Both the position numbers and the translations under genes were made by a program. The notes beneath the pieces were generated by a model that saw only the letters and a list, made by a program, of their open reading frames with translations, was not told the origin of the DNA and did no database searches. A stretch of DNA of 64,000 nucleotides from Amaricoccus sp047275745 (lineage in GTDB: Bacteria > Pseudomonadota > Alphaproteobacteria > Rhodobacterales > Rhodobacteraceae). This document shows positions 17,134 to 26,448 of this stretch, one piece after another (position 1 is the first letter of the stretch; the number at the start of each line of letters is the position of its first letter). Location: the NCBI RefSeq assembly GCF_047275745.1, contig NZ_JBKQWU010000001.1, positions 186,001-250,000 on the forward strand, read 5' to 3'.

Positions 17134-18877
17134 GCTGTTCGTTCGTCGGCTCGCTCGGGGCGCCCATCATAAGGTCCTCGGCGCGCTGGTTCATCGGGAA
17201 CATGATGACCTCGCGGATGTTCTCGGCGCCTGCGAGCAGCATGACGATCCGGTCCACGCCCGGCGCGATCCCGGCGTGGGGGGGCGCGCCGTAGCGGAAG
17301 GCGGAGAGCATGCCGCCGAAATGGGCGTCGACGAAGGCGCGGTCGTGGCCGACGACCTCGAAGGCGCGGTACATGATCTCGGGCTTGTGGTTTCTCACCG
17401 CGCCCGAGGAAAGCTCCACGCCGTTGCAGACGATGTCGTACTGATAGCCGAGCACGTCGAGCGGATCGCCGCTTTCGAGCGCCTCGAGCCCGCCCTGCGG
17501 CATCGAGAACGGGTTGTGGCTGAAGTCGAGCTTGCCGGTGTCCTCGTCGCGCTCGTACATCGGGAAATCGACGATCCAGGCGAAGTCGAAGCGGTCCTCG
17601 AGCGTGTGGCCAAGTTCCTTGCCGATCACGTTGCGCGCCTTGCCCGCGACCGCCTCGAATTTCGAGGGCTTGCCGCCGAGGAAGAAGGCGGCGTCGCCCT
17701 CGTTCAGTCCGAGTTGCAGCCGGATCGCCTCGGTCCGCTCCGGGCCGATGTTCTTCGCAAGCGGCCCCGCGGCTTCCATCGCGCCGCTCTCGCCCTTGCG
17801 CCAGAAGATATAGCCCATGCCGGGCAGCCCCTCGCCTTGGGCATAGGCGTTCATCCGGTCGCAGAACTTGCGGCTGCCGCCGCCAGGCGCGGGGATGGCG
17901 CGGACCTCGGTGCCGGGCTGTTCCAGGAGCGAGGCGAAGACCTTGAAGCCGGAGCCCGCGAAATGCTCGGAGACGATCTGCATTTTGATCGGGTTGCGCA
18001 GATCCGGCTTGTCGGAGCCGTACCAGAGCAGCGCGTCGCGATAGGCGATGCGGGGGAATTCCTTCGTGACCGGGCGCCCCTGCCCGAATTCCTCGAAGAC
18101 GCCGCGCATGACCGGCTCGATCACCGAGAACACGTCCTCCTGCGTCGCGAAGCTCATCTCCATGTCGAGCTGGTAGAACTCGCCCGGCGAGCGGTCGGCG
18201 CGCGGGTCCTCGTCGCGGAAGCAGGGCGCGATCTGGAAGTAGCGGTCGAAGCCCGCGATCATCGTGAGCTGCTTGAACTGCTGCGGCGCCTGCGGGAGCG
18301 CGTAGAACTTGCCCGGATGCAGCCGCGAGGGCACGAGGAAGTCGCGCGCACCCTCGGGTGAGGAGGCGGTCAGGATCGGCGTCTGGAACTCCGTGAACCC
18401 TTGAGCGCGCATCGCATCGCGGAGATAGGCGATGACTTGGGCGCGGAGCATGATATTCGCGTGCAGCCCCTCGCGGCGGAGGTCGATGAAACGGTACTTG
18501 AGCCGGGTTTCCTCCGGGTATTCGGTCTCGCCGAAGACCGGCAGCGGCAGGTCGTCGGCGGCGGAGAGCACCTCGACCTCGCGGGCGTAGACCTCGATCT
18601 CGCCGGTCTCGATCTTCGGGTTCACCAGTTCGGGGGCGCGCGCCTTCACCTCGCCGTCGATCCGGATCACCGATTCCGCCCGGACCTTTTCCAGCACCGG
18701 AAAGGCGGCGCTGTCGCCGTCGCAGATCACCTGGGTGATGCCGTAGTGGTCGCGCAGGTCGATGAAGAGCACGCCGCCATGATCGCGCACGCGATGCACC
18801 CAACCCGAGAGACGGACGGTCTCGCCGACATTGGCGGCGCGGAGGGCCGCGCAGGTATGGGAGCGATAGGCGTGCAT
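17096..18877 (-). CDS. aspS: Aspartate--tRNA ligase (bacterial type)
   Basis: AspRS charges tRNA-Asp in the cytoplasm. The 593 residues fit the bacterial class II type, with the N-terminal OB-fold anticodon domain (VGETVRLSGWVHRVRDHGG). Class II motif 2 region FRDEDPRADRSPGEFYQLDMEMSF, the bacterial GAD insertion in the middle, and motif 3 (GAPPHAGIAPGVDRIVMLL) follow. Its 3' end overlaps the pentapeptide-repeat gene by 38 bases on the opposite strand. Confidence 0.97.
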   Translation of the reverse strand: MHAYRSHTCAALRAANVGETVRLSGWVHRVRDHGGVLFIDLRDHYGITQVICDGDSAAFPVLEKVRAESVIRIDGEVKARAPELVNPKIETGEIEVYAREVEVLSAADDLPLPVFGETEYPEETRLKYRFIDLRREGLHANIMLRAQVIAYLRDAMRAQGFTEFQTPILTASSPEGARDFLVPSRLHPGKFYALPQAPQQFKQLTMIAGFDRYFQIAPCFRDEDPRADRSPGEFYQLDMEMSFATQEDVFSVIEPVMRGVFEEFGQGRPVTKEFPRIAYRDALLWYGSDKPDLRNPIKMQIVSEHFAGSGFKVFASLLEQPGTEVRAIPAPGGGSRKFCDRMNAYAQGEGLPGMGYIFWRKGESGAMEAAGPLAKNIGPERTEAIRLQLGLNEGDAAFFLGGKPSKFEAVAGKARNVIGKELGHTLEDRFDFAWIVDFPMYERDEDTGKLDFSHNPFSMPQGGLEALESGDPLDVLGYQYDIVCNGVELSSGAVRNHKPEIMYRAFEVVGHDRAFVDAHFGGMLSAFRYGAPPHAGIAPGVDRIVMLLAGAENIREVIMFPMNQRAEDLMMGAPSEPTNEQLRDLGLRVAPKG

Positions 18878-18984
18878 GAGCCGGTTCCTGACTGAAATGG
18901 AGGGCCGCGAAAGACGCGCCGACTTATACCGGGCATCCCCCCGCGCGCAAGCTTCGCCACCGCGAAACGCACTGAGACGATCCC

Positions 18985-19650
18985 CTACATGCGCGCGAGC
19001 GTCGCCGCGGGCCGCACGAGACGCGCCGGACAGAGGCCGCGCAGCGAATTGCCGAGCATGACCGTGCCGCCGCTCAGATCCTCGGGCCGCAGCACGGCCT
19101 CGCGCGCCCGGCCGCTTCTGAGCAGGCTTTCACGCAGCACCCCCGGCAGCAGGCCGCAGGAGAGCCGCGGTGTCAGGAGTTCGTCCCCGAGCTTCACGAA
19201 GATGTTGAAGATCGTGCCCTCGCAGACCTCGCCGCGATGGTTGAGGAAGATCATCTCGTGGATCTCGGGCGGAAGATTGGCCCGTGTCCGGTCGTAGAGC
19301 GCGCGCTGCGTCGTCTTGACCCGGAGCCAGGGGTCCGCCGGGTCGAGCCGGTCGCGGGCGACGGCGATGTTCCAGATCGGCGGGCCTTGCGTGAAGGCCT
19401 GCGCCGAGACCTCGAGCAGGTTGTCCCGCCCGAGCGTCAGCCGCACCCTGAGCGGCGTCGAGCCGCGCGTCACCTCCTCGAGCGCGGCATCGATGCGGAG
19501 ACGGTCGAAGCCGAAACCGAAGAGTCGCGCGCCCCGCTCCATCCGCGCGAGATGCATCTCAAGGTTCAGGAAGCCCGGGTTGCGGCGCCAGGCGAATGTC
19601 TCGATCAATCTGAAGTCCCTGGGCAGGCCTGGACGAATCGCGCTTTCCAC
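18985..19650 (-). CDS. pabC: Aminotransferase class IV, probable 4-amino-4-deoxychorismate lyase
   Basis: A 221-residue PLP enzyme of fold type IV. In folate synthesis PabC converts 4-amino-4-deoxychorismate to p-aminobenzoate and pyruvate. The family motifs include RLIETFAW at the N-terminus, the catalytic Lys in KTTQRALYDR (about residue 118), and EVCEGTIFNIF with the phosphate-binding loop. A GTG start at 19650 is preceded by AGGAGG four bases away. It overlaps the 3' end of pabB by 46 bases, and this coupling supports the PabC role over branched-chain aminotransferase. Its small size also fits. Confidence 0.88.
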   Translation of the reverse strand: MESAIRPGLPRDFRLIETFAWRRNPGFLNLEMHLARMERGARLFGFGFDRLRIDAALEEVTRGSTPLRVRLTLGRDNLLEVSAQAFTQGPPIWNIAVARDRLDPADPWLRVKTTQRALYDRTRANLPPEIHEMIFLNHRGEVCEGTIFNIFVKLGDELLTPRLSCGLLPGVLRESLLRSGRAREAVLRPEDLSGGTVMLGNSLRGLCPARLVRPAATLARM

Positions 19651-20813
19651 AGAGCCTCCTCGTATTCGCTCCGAGCCAGGCTGTCCGCCACGACCCCACC
19701 TCCGACATTCAGCACGGCTGTCCCGCCCGAATGGAGCGCCAGAGTCCGGATCGCGACATTGAAGGCCGCGCGTCCGTCCGGCGCCATCCAGCCGATCGCG
19801 CCGCAATAGGCGTCGCGGGGCCATGGCTCCAGCTCGCGGATGACCTCCATGGCACGGACCTTCGGTGCCCCGGTCACGGATCCACAAGGAAAGAGCGCGC
19901 CGAGAATGCCACCGAGCCGCGTCCCCGGCAACAGCCGCCCGGTCACCCGGCTCACCATCTGATGCACGGTCGCATAGGTTTCGACGGCGAAGAGCTCCGG
20001 AACCGCGACCGAGCCGATCTCCGCGATGCGCGAGACGTCGTTGCGAAGGAGATCGACGATCATCAGGTTCTCGGCGCGATTCTTCTCGTCGACTTCGAGC
20101 GCGCGGGCCAGGCCCGCGTCCTCCGCCGGGTCCTCGGCGCGCGGCGCGGTGCCCTTCATCGGCCGGGTCTCGATCCCGCCGGCGCCATCGAGGGCGAAGA
20201 AGAGTTCGGGCGAGCGCGAGATCAGCGTCACCGGGCCGAGCGTGACCAGCGCGTCATGACCGACCTTCTGGTGCGCGGCGAGCGCGGCCGCGATCGCAGC
20301 CGGATCGCCCTCCCAGCGCCCGTCGAGCGGGAAGGTCAAATTCGCCTGATAGATGTCGCCCGCGCGGATGTACTCGGCGACCCGTGCGAAGGCCCGCGCA
20401 TAGGTGGCATAGTCCCACCTTGGGGTGAAGGGGCCGAGCCGGCCTCCCGGCTCCGCGGGGGGCGCGGGGCGGGGCGCGTCGAAGACGCCGAGGCAGATGA
20501 GCGGCGTTCGCCGTTCGGCCGGCATGAGCGGCGCGAGTTTCGGCTCCAGCACATAGCCGAGTTCGTAGCTGGCGTAGCCCGCGATCCATTTCCCGCGCGC
20601 CAGCATCGCCTCCGCCCGTGCGATGGCGCCGGGCACCTCCTCGTGCCGCGTGGCGATCAGGGCCTCGGCCGGCGCCGCGAACAGCGCCCGCGCGCCATCC
20701 GGTCCGAACCCGACCTCGATCATTCCGTGCCGCGTCAAGATCCGCCGCTCCGCCCGCTCCGCCTGCCGGCGCCTCATGGCCCGATGCGCCCCGAGGGTCA
20801 ATCGCCCGTCCAC
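19605..20813 (-). CDS. pabB: Aminodeoxychorismate synthase component I
   Basis: PabB aminates chorismate to 4-amino-4-deoxychorismate for folate synthesis. The chorismate-binding core is complete: AGDIYQANLTF, SRSPELFF, TRPMKGTAPR, NLMIVDLLRNDVSRI, FPCGSVTGAPKVRAMEVI and GGGVVADS. A GTG at 20813 with AAGGAG four bases upstream is chosen. An ATG at 20723 (protein beginning MIEVGFGP) fits the family's N-terminus better but has no good Shine-Dalgarno, so the extra 30 Arg-rich residues are uncertain. It overlaps pabC, forming a pabB-pabC unit. Confidence 0.9.
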   Translation of the reverse strand: MDGRLTLGAHRAMRRRQAERAERRILTRHGMIEVGFGPDGARALFAAPAEALIATRHEEVPGAIARAEAMLARGKWIAGYASYELGYVLEPKLAPLMPAERRTPLICLGVFDAPRPAPPAEPGGRLGPFTPRWDYATYARAFARVAEYIRAGDIYQANLTFPLDGRWEGDPAAIAAALAAHQKVGHDALVTLGPVTLISRSPELFFALDGAGGIETRPMKGTAPRAEDPAEDAGLARALEVDEKNRAENLMIVDLLRNDVSRIAEIGSVAVPELFAVETYATVHQMVSRVTGRLLPGTRLGGILGALFPCGSVTGAPKVRAMEVIRELEPWPRDAYCGAIGWMAPDGRAAFNVAIRTLALHSGGTAVLNVGGGVVADSLARSEYEEALWKARFVQACPGTSD

Positions 20814-21061
20814 GCGTCTCCTTCTTCGAATCGGGGAGCCGGTTGCCAAGCCGGACTTTCATACAGCATGCGCGCCTCGACCGGACCCCGCCCGCCGCTC
20901 AACGGTCCGAGGGCGGCGCGTCCCGGTGTCGCGCCAACGCCCGAAAACGGCCGCGCCCCGGCGACCGCGTGGGCCGGTCCGGCGTCCAGCGGCGGGCATT
21001 TCCTTTCCCGGGCGGAGGGGGTAATGCGCCGAAACCCACCGCGCCGGCTCCGGAGAACCGC

Positions 21062-21898
21062 ATGCCCCTCTCGGTCTTCGCCGCCGTCCTCGTCGGCGCG
21101 GCGCTTCACGCGAGCTGGAACGCCATCGTCAAGGCCGGTTCCGACAAGGTGCTCTCGGCCGTCCTCGTCGCGGGCGGCTCGGCGCTCATCGCCCTGCCCT
21201 TCCTCTTCTTCCTCCCCGCGCCAGCCCCGGAGAGCTGGCCCTTCCTCGCCGCCTCGACCGCGGTGCAGACGCTCTATTTCATCCTCGTCGCCCTTGCCTA
21301 TCAGGCGACCGAGATGAGCCTCGCCTATCCGCTGATGCGCGGCTCGGCGCCCGTGCTCGTGGCGCTCGCGAGCATCCTGATCCTCGGCGAGCGCATCGAG
21401 CCCGCGGGCTGGCTCGGCATCGCGCTGGTGTCGGGCGGCGTGCTGGCGATCGCGGGAGCGGGCCGCGCCCGCGCGTCGCGCTCCGGGGTCGCCTTCGCCC
21501 TCGCCAATGCCTGCGTGATCGCAACCTATACGCTGATCGACGGAGTCGGGGTCCGGCTCTCGGGCGCGCCAGTCTCCTATGCGCTCTGGCTCTTCGTCGC
21601 CAATGCCGCGCCGCTCCTCGCCTGGGCGATCGTGACCCGCGGCCCGGCGCTCCGGGCCTATGCCCGCGCCCATGCACGGGTCGCGCTGATCGGCGGCGCG
21701 GGCAATCTCGGCTCCTACGGCCTCGCGCTCTGGGCGATGACGCATGCGCCGGTCGCGCTCGTGGCCGCGTTGCGCGAGACATCGATCTTGTTCGGCCTCG
21801 CCATCGCCGCCCTGGCGCTCGGCGAGCGCGTGGACCCAAAACGGCTCGCGGCGGCCATGCTCATCCTCGCCGGGGCGATCGGCCTCAGGCTCGGCTGA
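21062..21898 (+). CDS. EamA/DMT-family transporter
   Basis: A 278-residue membrane protein with about ten hydrophobic helices arranged as two EamA repeats of five. Typical elements are ALLHASWNA-like helix 1, YQATEMSLAYPLMRGSAPVLVAL at the end of repeat one, and the second repeat with ALREtSILFGLAIAALALGERVDPKRLAAAMLILAG. Such proteins export small metabolites across the inner membrane; the substrate is unknown. It is divergent from pabB. Confidence 0.88.
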   Translation: MPLSVFAAVLVGAALHASWNAIVKAGSDKVLSAVLVAGGSALIALPFLFFLPAPAPESWPFLAASTAVQTLYFILVALAYQATEMSLAYPLMRGSAPVLVALASILILGERIEPAGWLGIALVSGGVLAIAGAGRARASRSGVAFALANACVIATYTLIDGVGVRLSGAPVSYALWLFVANAAPLLAWAIVTRGPALRAYARAHARVALIGGAGNLGSYGLALWAMTHAPVALVAALRETSILFGLAIAALALGERVDPKRLAAAMLILAGAIGLRLG

Positions 21899-22015
21899 GG
21901 CAAATCTCCTTGCGCCCGGGCCAGCCGCCTCTATAACCACCGGGAATTTGCCGCCCGTTCTCGAATCCACCTGACCGGCGCGCCGCCCGCGCCGGACGAA
22001 ACCGCAGGCCCCACC

Positions 22016-25000
22016 ATGCCGAAAAGAACCGATATCCAGTCGATCATGATCATCGGCGCGGGTCCAATCGTGATCGGCCAGGCCTGCGAATTCGACTATT
22101 CCGGCGTTCAGGCCTGCAAGGCGCTCCGCGAGGAAGGCTACCGCGTCATCCTGGTCAATTCGAACCCGGCGACGATCATGACCGATCCGGAGATGGCCGA
22201 CGCGACCTATATCGAGCCGATCACGCCGGAAGTCGTCGCGAAGATCATCGAGAAGGAACGCCCGGACGCGCTCCTGCCGACCATGGGCGGGCAGACCGGG
22301 CTCAACACCTCGCTCGCGCTCGACGACATGGGGGTGCTCGAGAAATTCGGCGTCGAGCTCATCGGTGCCAAGCGCGCCGCGATCGAGATGGCCGAGGACC
22401 GCAAGCTCTTCCGCGAGGCGATGGACCGCATCGGCCTCGAAAATCCGAAGGCCACCATCGTCACCACCATGGCCGAGGCGATGGACGCGATCGAATACGT
22501 CGGTCTCCCCGCGATCATCCGCCCCGCCTTCACGCTCGGCGGCACCGGCGGCGGCGTCGCCTACAACCGCGAGGATTACGAGCGGATCTGCAAGACCGGC
22601 CTCGACGCCTCGCCGGTGAGCCAGATCCTCATCGACGAAAGCCTGCTCGGCTGGAAGGAATTCGAGATGGAGGTGGTCCGCGACAAGGCGGACAACTGCA
22701 TCATCGTCTGCTCGATCGAGAACATCGACCCGATGGGCGTGCATACCGGCGATTCGATCACCGTCGCCCCGGCGCTGACGCTGACCGACAAGGAATACCA
22801 GATCATGCGCAACGCCTCGATCGCGGTCCTGCGCGAGATCGGGGTGGAGACCGGCGGCTCCAACGTGCAGTTCGCGGTGCATCCGGATACCGGCCGGCTC
22901 GTGGTGATCGAGATGAACCCGCGCGTCTCGCGCTCCTCGGCGCTCGCCTCGAAGGCCACGGGCTTTCCGATCGCGAAGATCGCGGCGAAGCTCGCCGTCG
23001 GCTATACGCTCGACGAGCTCGACAACGACATCACCCAGGTCACGCCCGCCTCCTTCGAGCCGACGATCGACTATGTCGTGACCAAGATCCCGCGCTTCGC
23101 CTTCGAGAAATTCCCCGGCACCGAGCCGCTTCTGACGACCGCGATGAAGTCGGTCGGCGAGGCGATGGCAATCGGGCGGAGCTTCCACGAATCGCTGCAG
23201 AAGGCGCTCTGCTCGCTCGAAACCGGGCTCACCGGTCTCGACGAGATCGAGATCCGGGGCGCCGACGGGCCGGATTCGCTCGCGGCGATCACCTCGGAAC
23301 TGGCGAGACAGACGCCGGACCGGCTCCTGATCGTCGCGCAGGCGATGCGCCACGGACTGACCGACGACCAGATCCACGCGGTCACGAAATTCGATCCCTG
23401 GTTCCTCGCCCGTATCCGCGAGATCATCGGCGCCGAGGAAGCGGTGCGGGCCAACGGCCTGCCGACCGCGGCGCCGGATCTCAGGCGGTTGAAGATGATG
23501 GGCTTCTCCGACGCCCGGCTCGCGAAGCTCACGGGTCGCTCGGAGGCGAGCGTGCGCGCGGACCGGCATCACGCCGGCATCCGCGCGGTCTTCAAGCGCA
23601 TCGACACCTGCGGCGCCGAGTTCGAGGCGCAGACGCCCTACATGTATTCGACCTACGAGGCCGAGCACGGCGGCTTCACCGAATGCGAGGCGCGGCCGAC
23701 GGAGGCGAAGAAGGTCGTGATCCTCGGTGGCGGCCCGAACCGGATCGGCCAGGGGATCGAGTTCGACTACTGTTGCTGCCACGCCTGTTTCGCGCTGACC
23801 AAGGCGAGCTACGAGACCATCATGGTCAACTGCAACCCGGAGACGGTCTCGACCGACTACGACACCTCGGACCGGCTCTATTTCGAACCGCTGACGCTTG
23901 AGCATGTCCTTGAGATCCTCCGGGTAGAGCAGGAGAACGGCACGCTGCATGGCGTGATCGTGCAGTTCGGCGGCCAGACGCCGCTGAAGCTCGCCAACGC
24001 GCTGCATGACGCCGGCATCCCGATCCTCGGCACCACGCCCGATGCGATCGACCTCGCCGAGGATCGCGAACGGTTCCAGCAGCTTCTCGGCCGGCTCGAT
24101 CTGCGCCAGCCGCGCAACGGCATCGCCCGCTCGCCGGGACAGGCGCTCGCGGTCGCGACCAATCTCGGCTACCCGCTGGTGATCCGGCCCTCCTATGTGC
24201 TCGGCGGCCGGGCGATGGAGATCGTGCGCGACGAGGAACAGCTTCGCCGCTACATCCGCGAGGCGGTGCATGTCTCGGGCGACAATCCGGTTCTGCTCGA
24301 CGGCTATCTCTCGAATGCGACCGAGGTCGACGTGGACGCGCTCTGCGACGGCGAGCGGGTGCATATCGCGGGCGTCATGGAACATATCGAGGAGGCGGGC
24401 GTCCATTCCGGCGACAGCGCCTGCTCGATCCCGCCCTATTCGCTCAGCCCCGAAATCGTCGCGCGGATCGAGGAGCAGACCCGCGCCATGGCGCTGGCGC
24501 TCGGCGTCGTAGGTCTCATGAACGTGCAGTTCGCGATCCAAGGCGAGGAAATCTTCGTCCTCGAAGTGAACCCGCGCGCCTCGCGCACCGTGCCCTTCGT
24601 CGCCAAGGCGACCGACAGCGCGATCGCCGCGATCGCTGCCCGGATCATGGCGGGCGAGAAACTGACCGATTTCCCCGAGCGACCGCCCTATCCGGAGGGC
24701 ATCGGCCCGGACGATCCGCTGCCCTTCGCCGATCCGCTGACGCTGGCCGATCCCCGGACGCCGTGGTTCTCGGTCAAGGAGGCGGTCATGCCCTTCAACC
24801 GCTTCCCCGGCGTCGATACGCTGCTCGGGCCGGAGATGCGCTCGACGGGCGAGGTCATGGGGTGGGACCGCTCCTTCCCGCGCGCCTTCCTCAAGGCGCA
24901 GCTTGGCGCCGGCACGCTCCTGCCCGAGAAGGGAGCGCTCTTCCTCTCGGTCAAGGATGCCGACAAGACCGAGGCGCTGCTCGAAGCGGCGCGGCTGATG

Positions 25001-25315
25001 CGCGATCTCGGCTTCACGCTGGTCGCGACCGGCGGCACGGCGAGTTTCCTGAAGGAGAACGGGATCGAGGCGACGCGGGTCAACAAGGTCTACGAGGGCC
25101 GGCCGCATATCGTCGATGTGATGAAGGACGGCGGCGTGCAGATCGTCTTCAACACCACCGAGGGCCGCCAGTCGATCGCCGACAGCCGCGCGATCCGCGC
25201 GCTCACGCTCTCGACCAAGACGCCGTATTTCACCACCGCCGCCGGCGCCCATGCCGCCGCGCTCGCGATGAAGAGCCGTCTGGAAGGCGATCTGGCGGTG
25301 CGCTCGCTGCAGTGA
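22016..25315 (+). CDS. carB: Carbamoyl-phosphate synthase large subunit
   Basis: CarB makes carbamoyl phosphate from bicarbonate, glutamine-derived ammonia and two ATP, for arginine and pyrimidine synthesis. The 1099-residue protein has two homologous ATP-grasp halves, with PAIIRPAFTLGGTGGG in the first and PLVIRPSYVLGGRAMEIV in the second, each followed by EMNPRVSRSSALASKATG or EVNPRASRTVPFVAKATD. A C-terminal MGS-like allosteric domain includes ATGGTASFLKENG. An insert near residues 470-560 compared with E. coli is usual in Alphaproteobacteria. The small subunit gene carA is not in the window. Confidence 0.98.
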   Translation: MPKRTDIQSIMIIGAGPIVIGQACEFDYSGVQACKALREEGYRVILVNSNPATIMTDPEMADATYIEPITPEVVAKIIEKERPDALLPTMGGQTGLNTSLALDDMGVLEKFGVELIGAKRAAIEMAEDRKLFREAMDRIGLENPKATIVTTMAEAMDAIEYVGLPAIIRPAFTLGGTGGGVAYNREDYERICKTGLDASPVSQILIDESLLGWKEFEMEVVRDKADNCIIVCSIENIDPMGVHTGDSITVAPALTLTDKEYQIMRNASIAVLREIGVETGGSNVQFAVHPDTGRLVVIEMNPRVSRSSALASKATGFPIAKIAAKLAVGYTLDELDNDITQVTPASFEPTIDYVVTKIPRFAFEKFPGTEPLLTTAMKSVGEAMAIGRSFHESLQKALCSLETGLTGLDEIEIRGADGPDSLAAITSELARQTPDRLLIVAQAMRHGLTDDQIHAVTKFDPWFLARIREIIGAEEAVRANGLPTAAPDLRRLKMMGFSDARLAKLTGRSEASVRADRHHAGIRAVFKRIDTCGAEFEAQTPYMYSTYEAEHGGFTECEARPTEAKKVVILGGGPNRIGQGIEFDYCCCHACFALTKASYETIMVNCNPETVSTDYDTSDRLYFEPLTLEHVLEILRVEQENGTLHGVIVQFGGQTPLKLANALHDAGIPILGTTPDAIDLAEDRERFQQLLGRLDLRQPRNGIARSPGQALAVATNLGYPLVIRPSYVLGGRAMEIVRDEEQLRRYIREAVHVSGDNPVLLDGYLSNATEVDVDALCDGERVHIAGVMEHIEEAGVHSGDSACSIPPYSLSPEIVARIEEQTRAMALALGVVGLMNVQFAIQGEEIFVLEVNPRASRTVPFVAKATDSAIAAIAARIMAGEKLTDFPERPPYPEGIGPDDPLPFADPLTLADPRTPWFSVKEAVMPFNRFPGVDTLLGPEMRSTGEVMGWDRSFPRAFLKAQLGAGTLLPEKGALFLSVKDADKTEALLEAARLMRDLGFTLVATGGTASFLKENGIEATRVNKVYEGRPHIVDVMKDGGVQIVFNTTEGRQSIADSRAIRALTLSTKTPYFTTAAGAHAAALAMKSRLEGDLAVRSLQ

Positions 25316-25349
25316 GTCCGGAAGCAAGGACTGCTCAATGCGGGGGACG

Positions 25350-25982
25350 CTACCAGTCCAAACGGAGCAATTGCCATAGCCTCATCGGTGCCCAGCAGTG
25401 GGCACGAACCTTGCCAAACTGCTTCGATGCCTGATTCCGCTGTAGGTAAGTCAGGGCGGTATGAAAGCGTCCGTTTCTAAAAATCAGTATTGGAGCAGCT
25501 TCGTCCGCTCTACCATCGATCGTAAGAAACTCAAACTTCAAATCAAATATGATGGCCCCATTGTTCGGAATATCTACAATGTGAAGATTTTCTAGACATG
25601 CCCTGATAGCCTGACTCCTTCCACCACCACCAATCGCAATGTCACAGTTTTTTACATACAGTCCGCTTTCCTTATGTGTTTGTCCTTCTTGTAGATCTAC
25701 ACTCTCTATCGCCGATGGATATGCTCCATCTTCATAGATTCCCCAACGTCGATATATTTTTCTAACTATAGCTGTGCCCTTTCCGTTATTTAATACCGAG
25801 AACCAAATCTCCTCGACCTCATTATTATCGATAAAAAACTTACCGTTATCGTATGATAATTTTGAGTCATTTTCTATTTCAACGCTAAGTAACGGAAAAT
25901 TCTCAATCTTTAATCTGACGTAATTTATATACAAAGTAACGAATGAGACCGCCAAAGCAACGAAAGCTATCACAACAGACAT
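25350..25982 (-). CDS. AT-rich, single-pass membrane-anchored protein of unknown function
   Basis: I do not recognise this family. The 210-residue protein has an N-terminal helix (about residues 4-22) with few flanking charges and then a soluble domain. A middle GGGG and a Cys-poor beta-rich pattern (ENDSKLSYDNGKFFIDNN, NGKGTAIVRKIYR) suggest a small sandwich-like fold. Base composition is markedly AT-rich compared with every neighbour, a sign of transfer. AAGGGA lies about 10 bases before the ATG at 25982. It starts 23 bases after the BrnA-like gene on the same strand, so they may be co-transcribed. Its stop lies 35 bases from the end of carB. Confidence 0.7.
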   Translation of the reverse strand: MSVVIAFVALAVSFVTLYINYVRLKIENFPLLSVEIENDSKLSYDNGKFFIDNNEVEEIWFSVLNNGKGTAIVRKIYRRWGIYEDGAYPSAIESVDLQEGQTHKESGLYVKNCDIAIGGGGRSQAIRACLENLHIVDIPNNGAIIFDLKFEFLTIDGRADEAAPILIFRNGRFHTALTYLQRNQASKQFGKVRAHCWAPMRLWQLLRLDW

Positions 25983-26005
25983 ACTCTGATTTCCCTTCTT
26001 CTGGG

Positions 26006-26284
26006 CTATGCTTGCCCACTGACCTCCCGCGCATAGACCCTGAGCACAGCGTTCATCCGAGAAAGGTGCAGAGGCCCCAACGTCTTGAACCATTTCGCCA
26101 CGTCGACGTCGATCTCGATCTCCACGTCCTCGGGCTCGGCGGCGTTCGAGCGGTTGGCGCCGAAGGCGGGCAGGCTGCCGCCCGCGTCGCGAAACCCGCG
26201 CAACCAGCGTTCCTGCGCCGCGAGGCCGGTCAGCAGTTCCGCATAGACCTTCTCCTCCGCCTTCGTGCGTTTCACATCGTCCAT
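26006..26284 (-). CDS. BrnA-antitoxin-like small protein, no BrnT partner adjacent
   Basis: A 92-residue protein whose C-terminal half (EDVEIEIDVDVAKWFKTLGP..LSRMNAVLRVYA) resembles the ribbon-helix-helix segment of BrnA antitoxins (Dxxvlewfkxxgxgyqtr.NavLray). An acidic central stretch separates it from a helical N-terminus rich in Lys and Glu. BrnA normally follows a BrnT ribonuclease gene, but no BrnT-like frame is seen within several hundred bases on either side. It may be a stand-alone regulator. The start was chosen at the ATG 26284; no strong Shine-Dalgarno is seen. Confidence 0.65.
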   Translation of the reverse strand: MDDVKRTKAEEKVYAELLTGLAAQERWLRGFRDAGGSLPAFGANRSNAAEPEDVEIEIDVDVAKWFKTLGPLHLSRMNAVLRVYAREVSGQA

Positions 26285-26448
26285 CCCGTTCCCCCGGCGC
26301 GGATACATCGAAGGCCCGGACCTTGGCGCGAAGCGGGTTAACGAGGGATGGATCGCCGGATGGTGGCCGATCGGCGCGCGCTGCATCCGCCCGATGTGAC
26401 ACGCCGCCCCATTGACCCGAGGCAGGCCGCGCGGCGAGCGTCGCGCCC

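Noticed and set aside
20798..25327. A very long open frame antisense to carB, and a similar one antisense to rne (46164-48641)
   Set aside because: Both are antisense to convincing genes, are rich in Arg/Asp/Glu/Ala with no conserved motif, and are expected in high-GC DNA because stop codons are rare there.
26285..26448. Possible BrnT or other toxin gene between the BrnA-like gene and the NTF2-like gene
   Set aside because: The 164 bases are too short and no frame shows a BrnT-like pattern.
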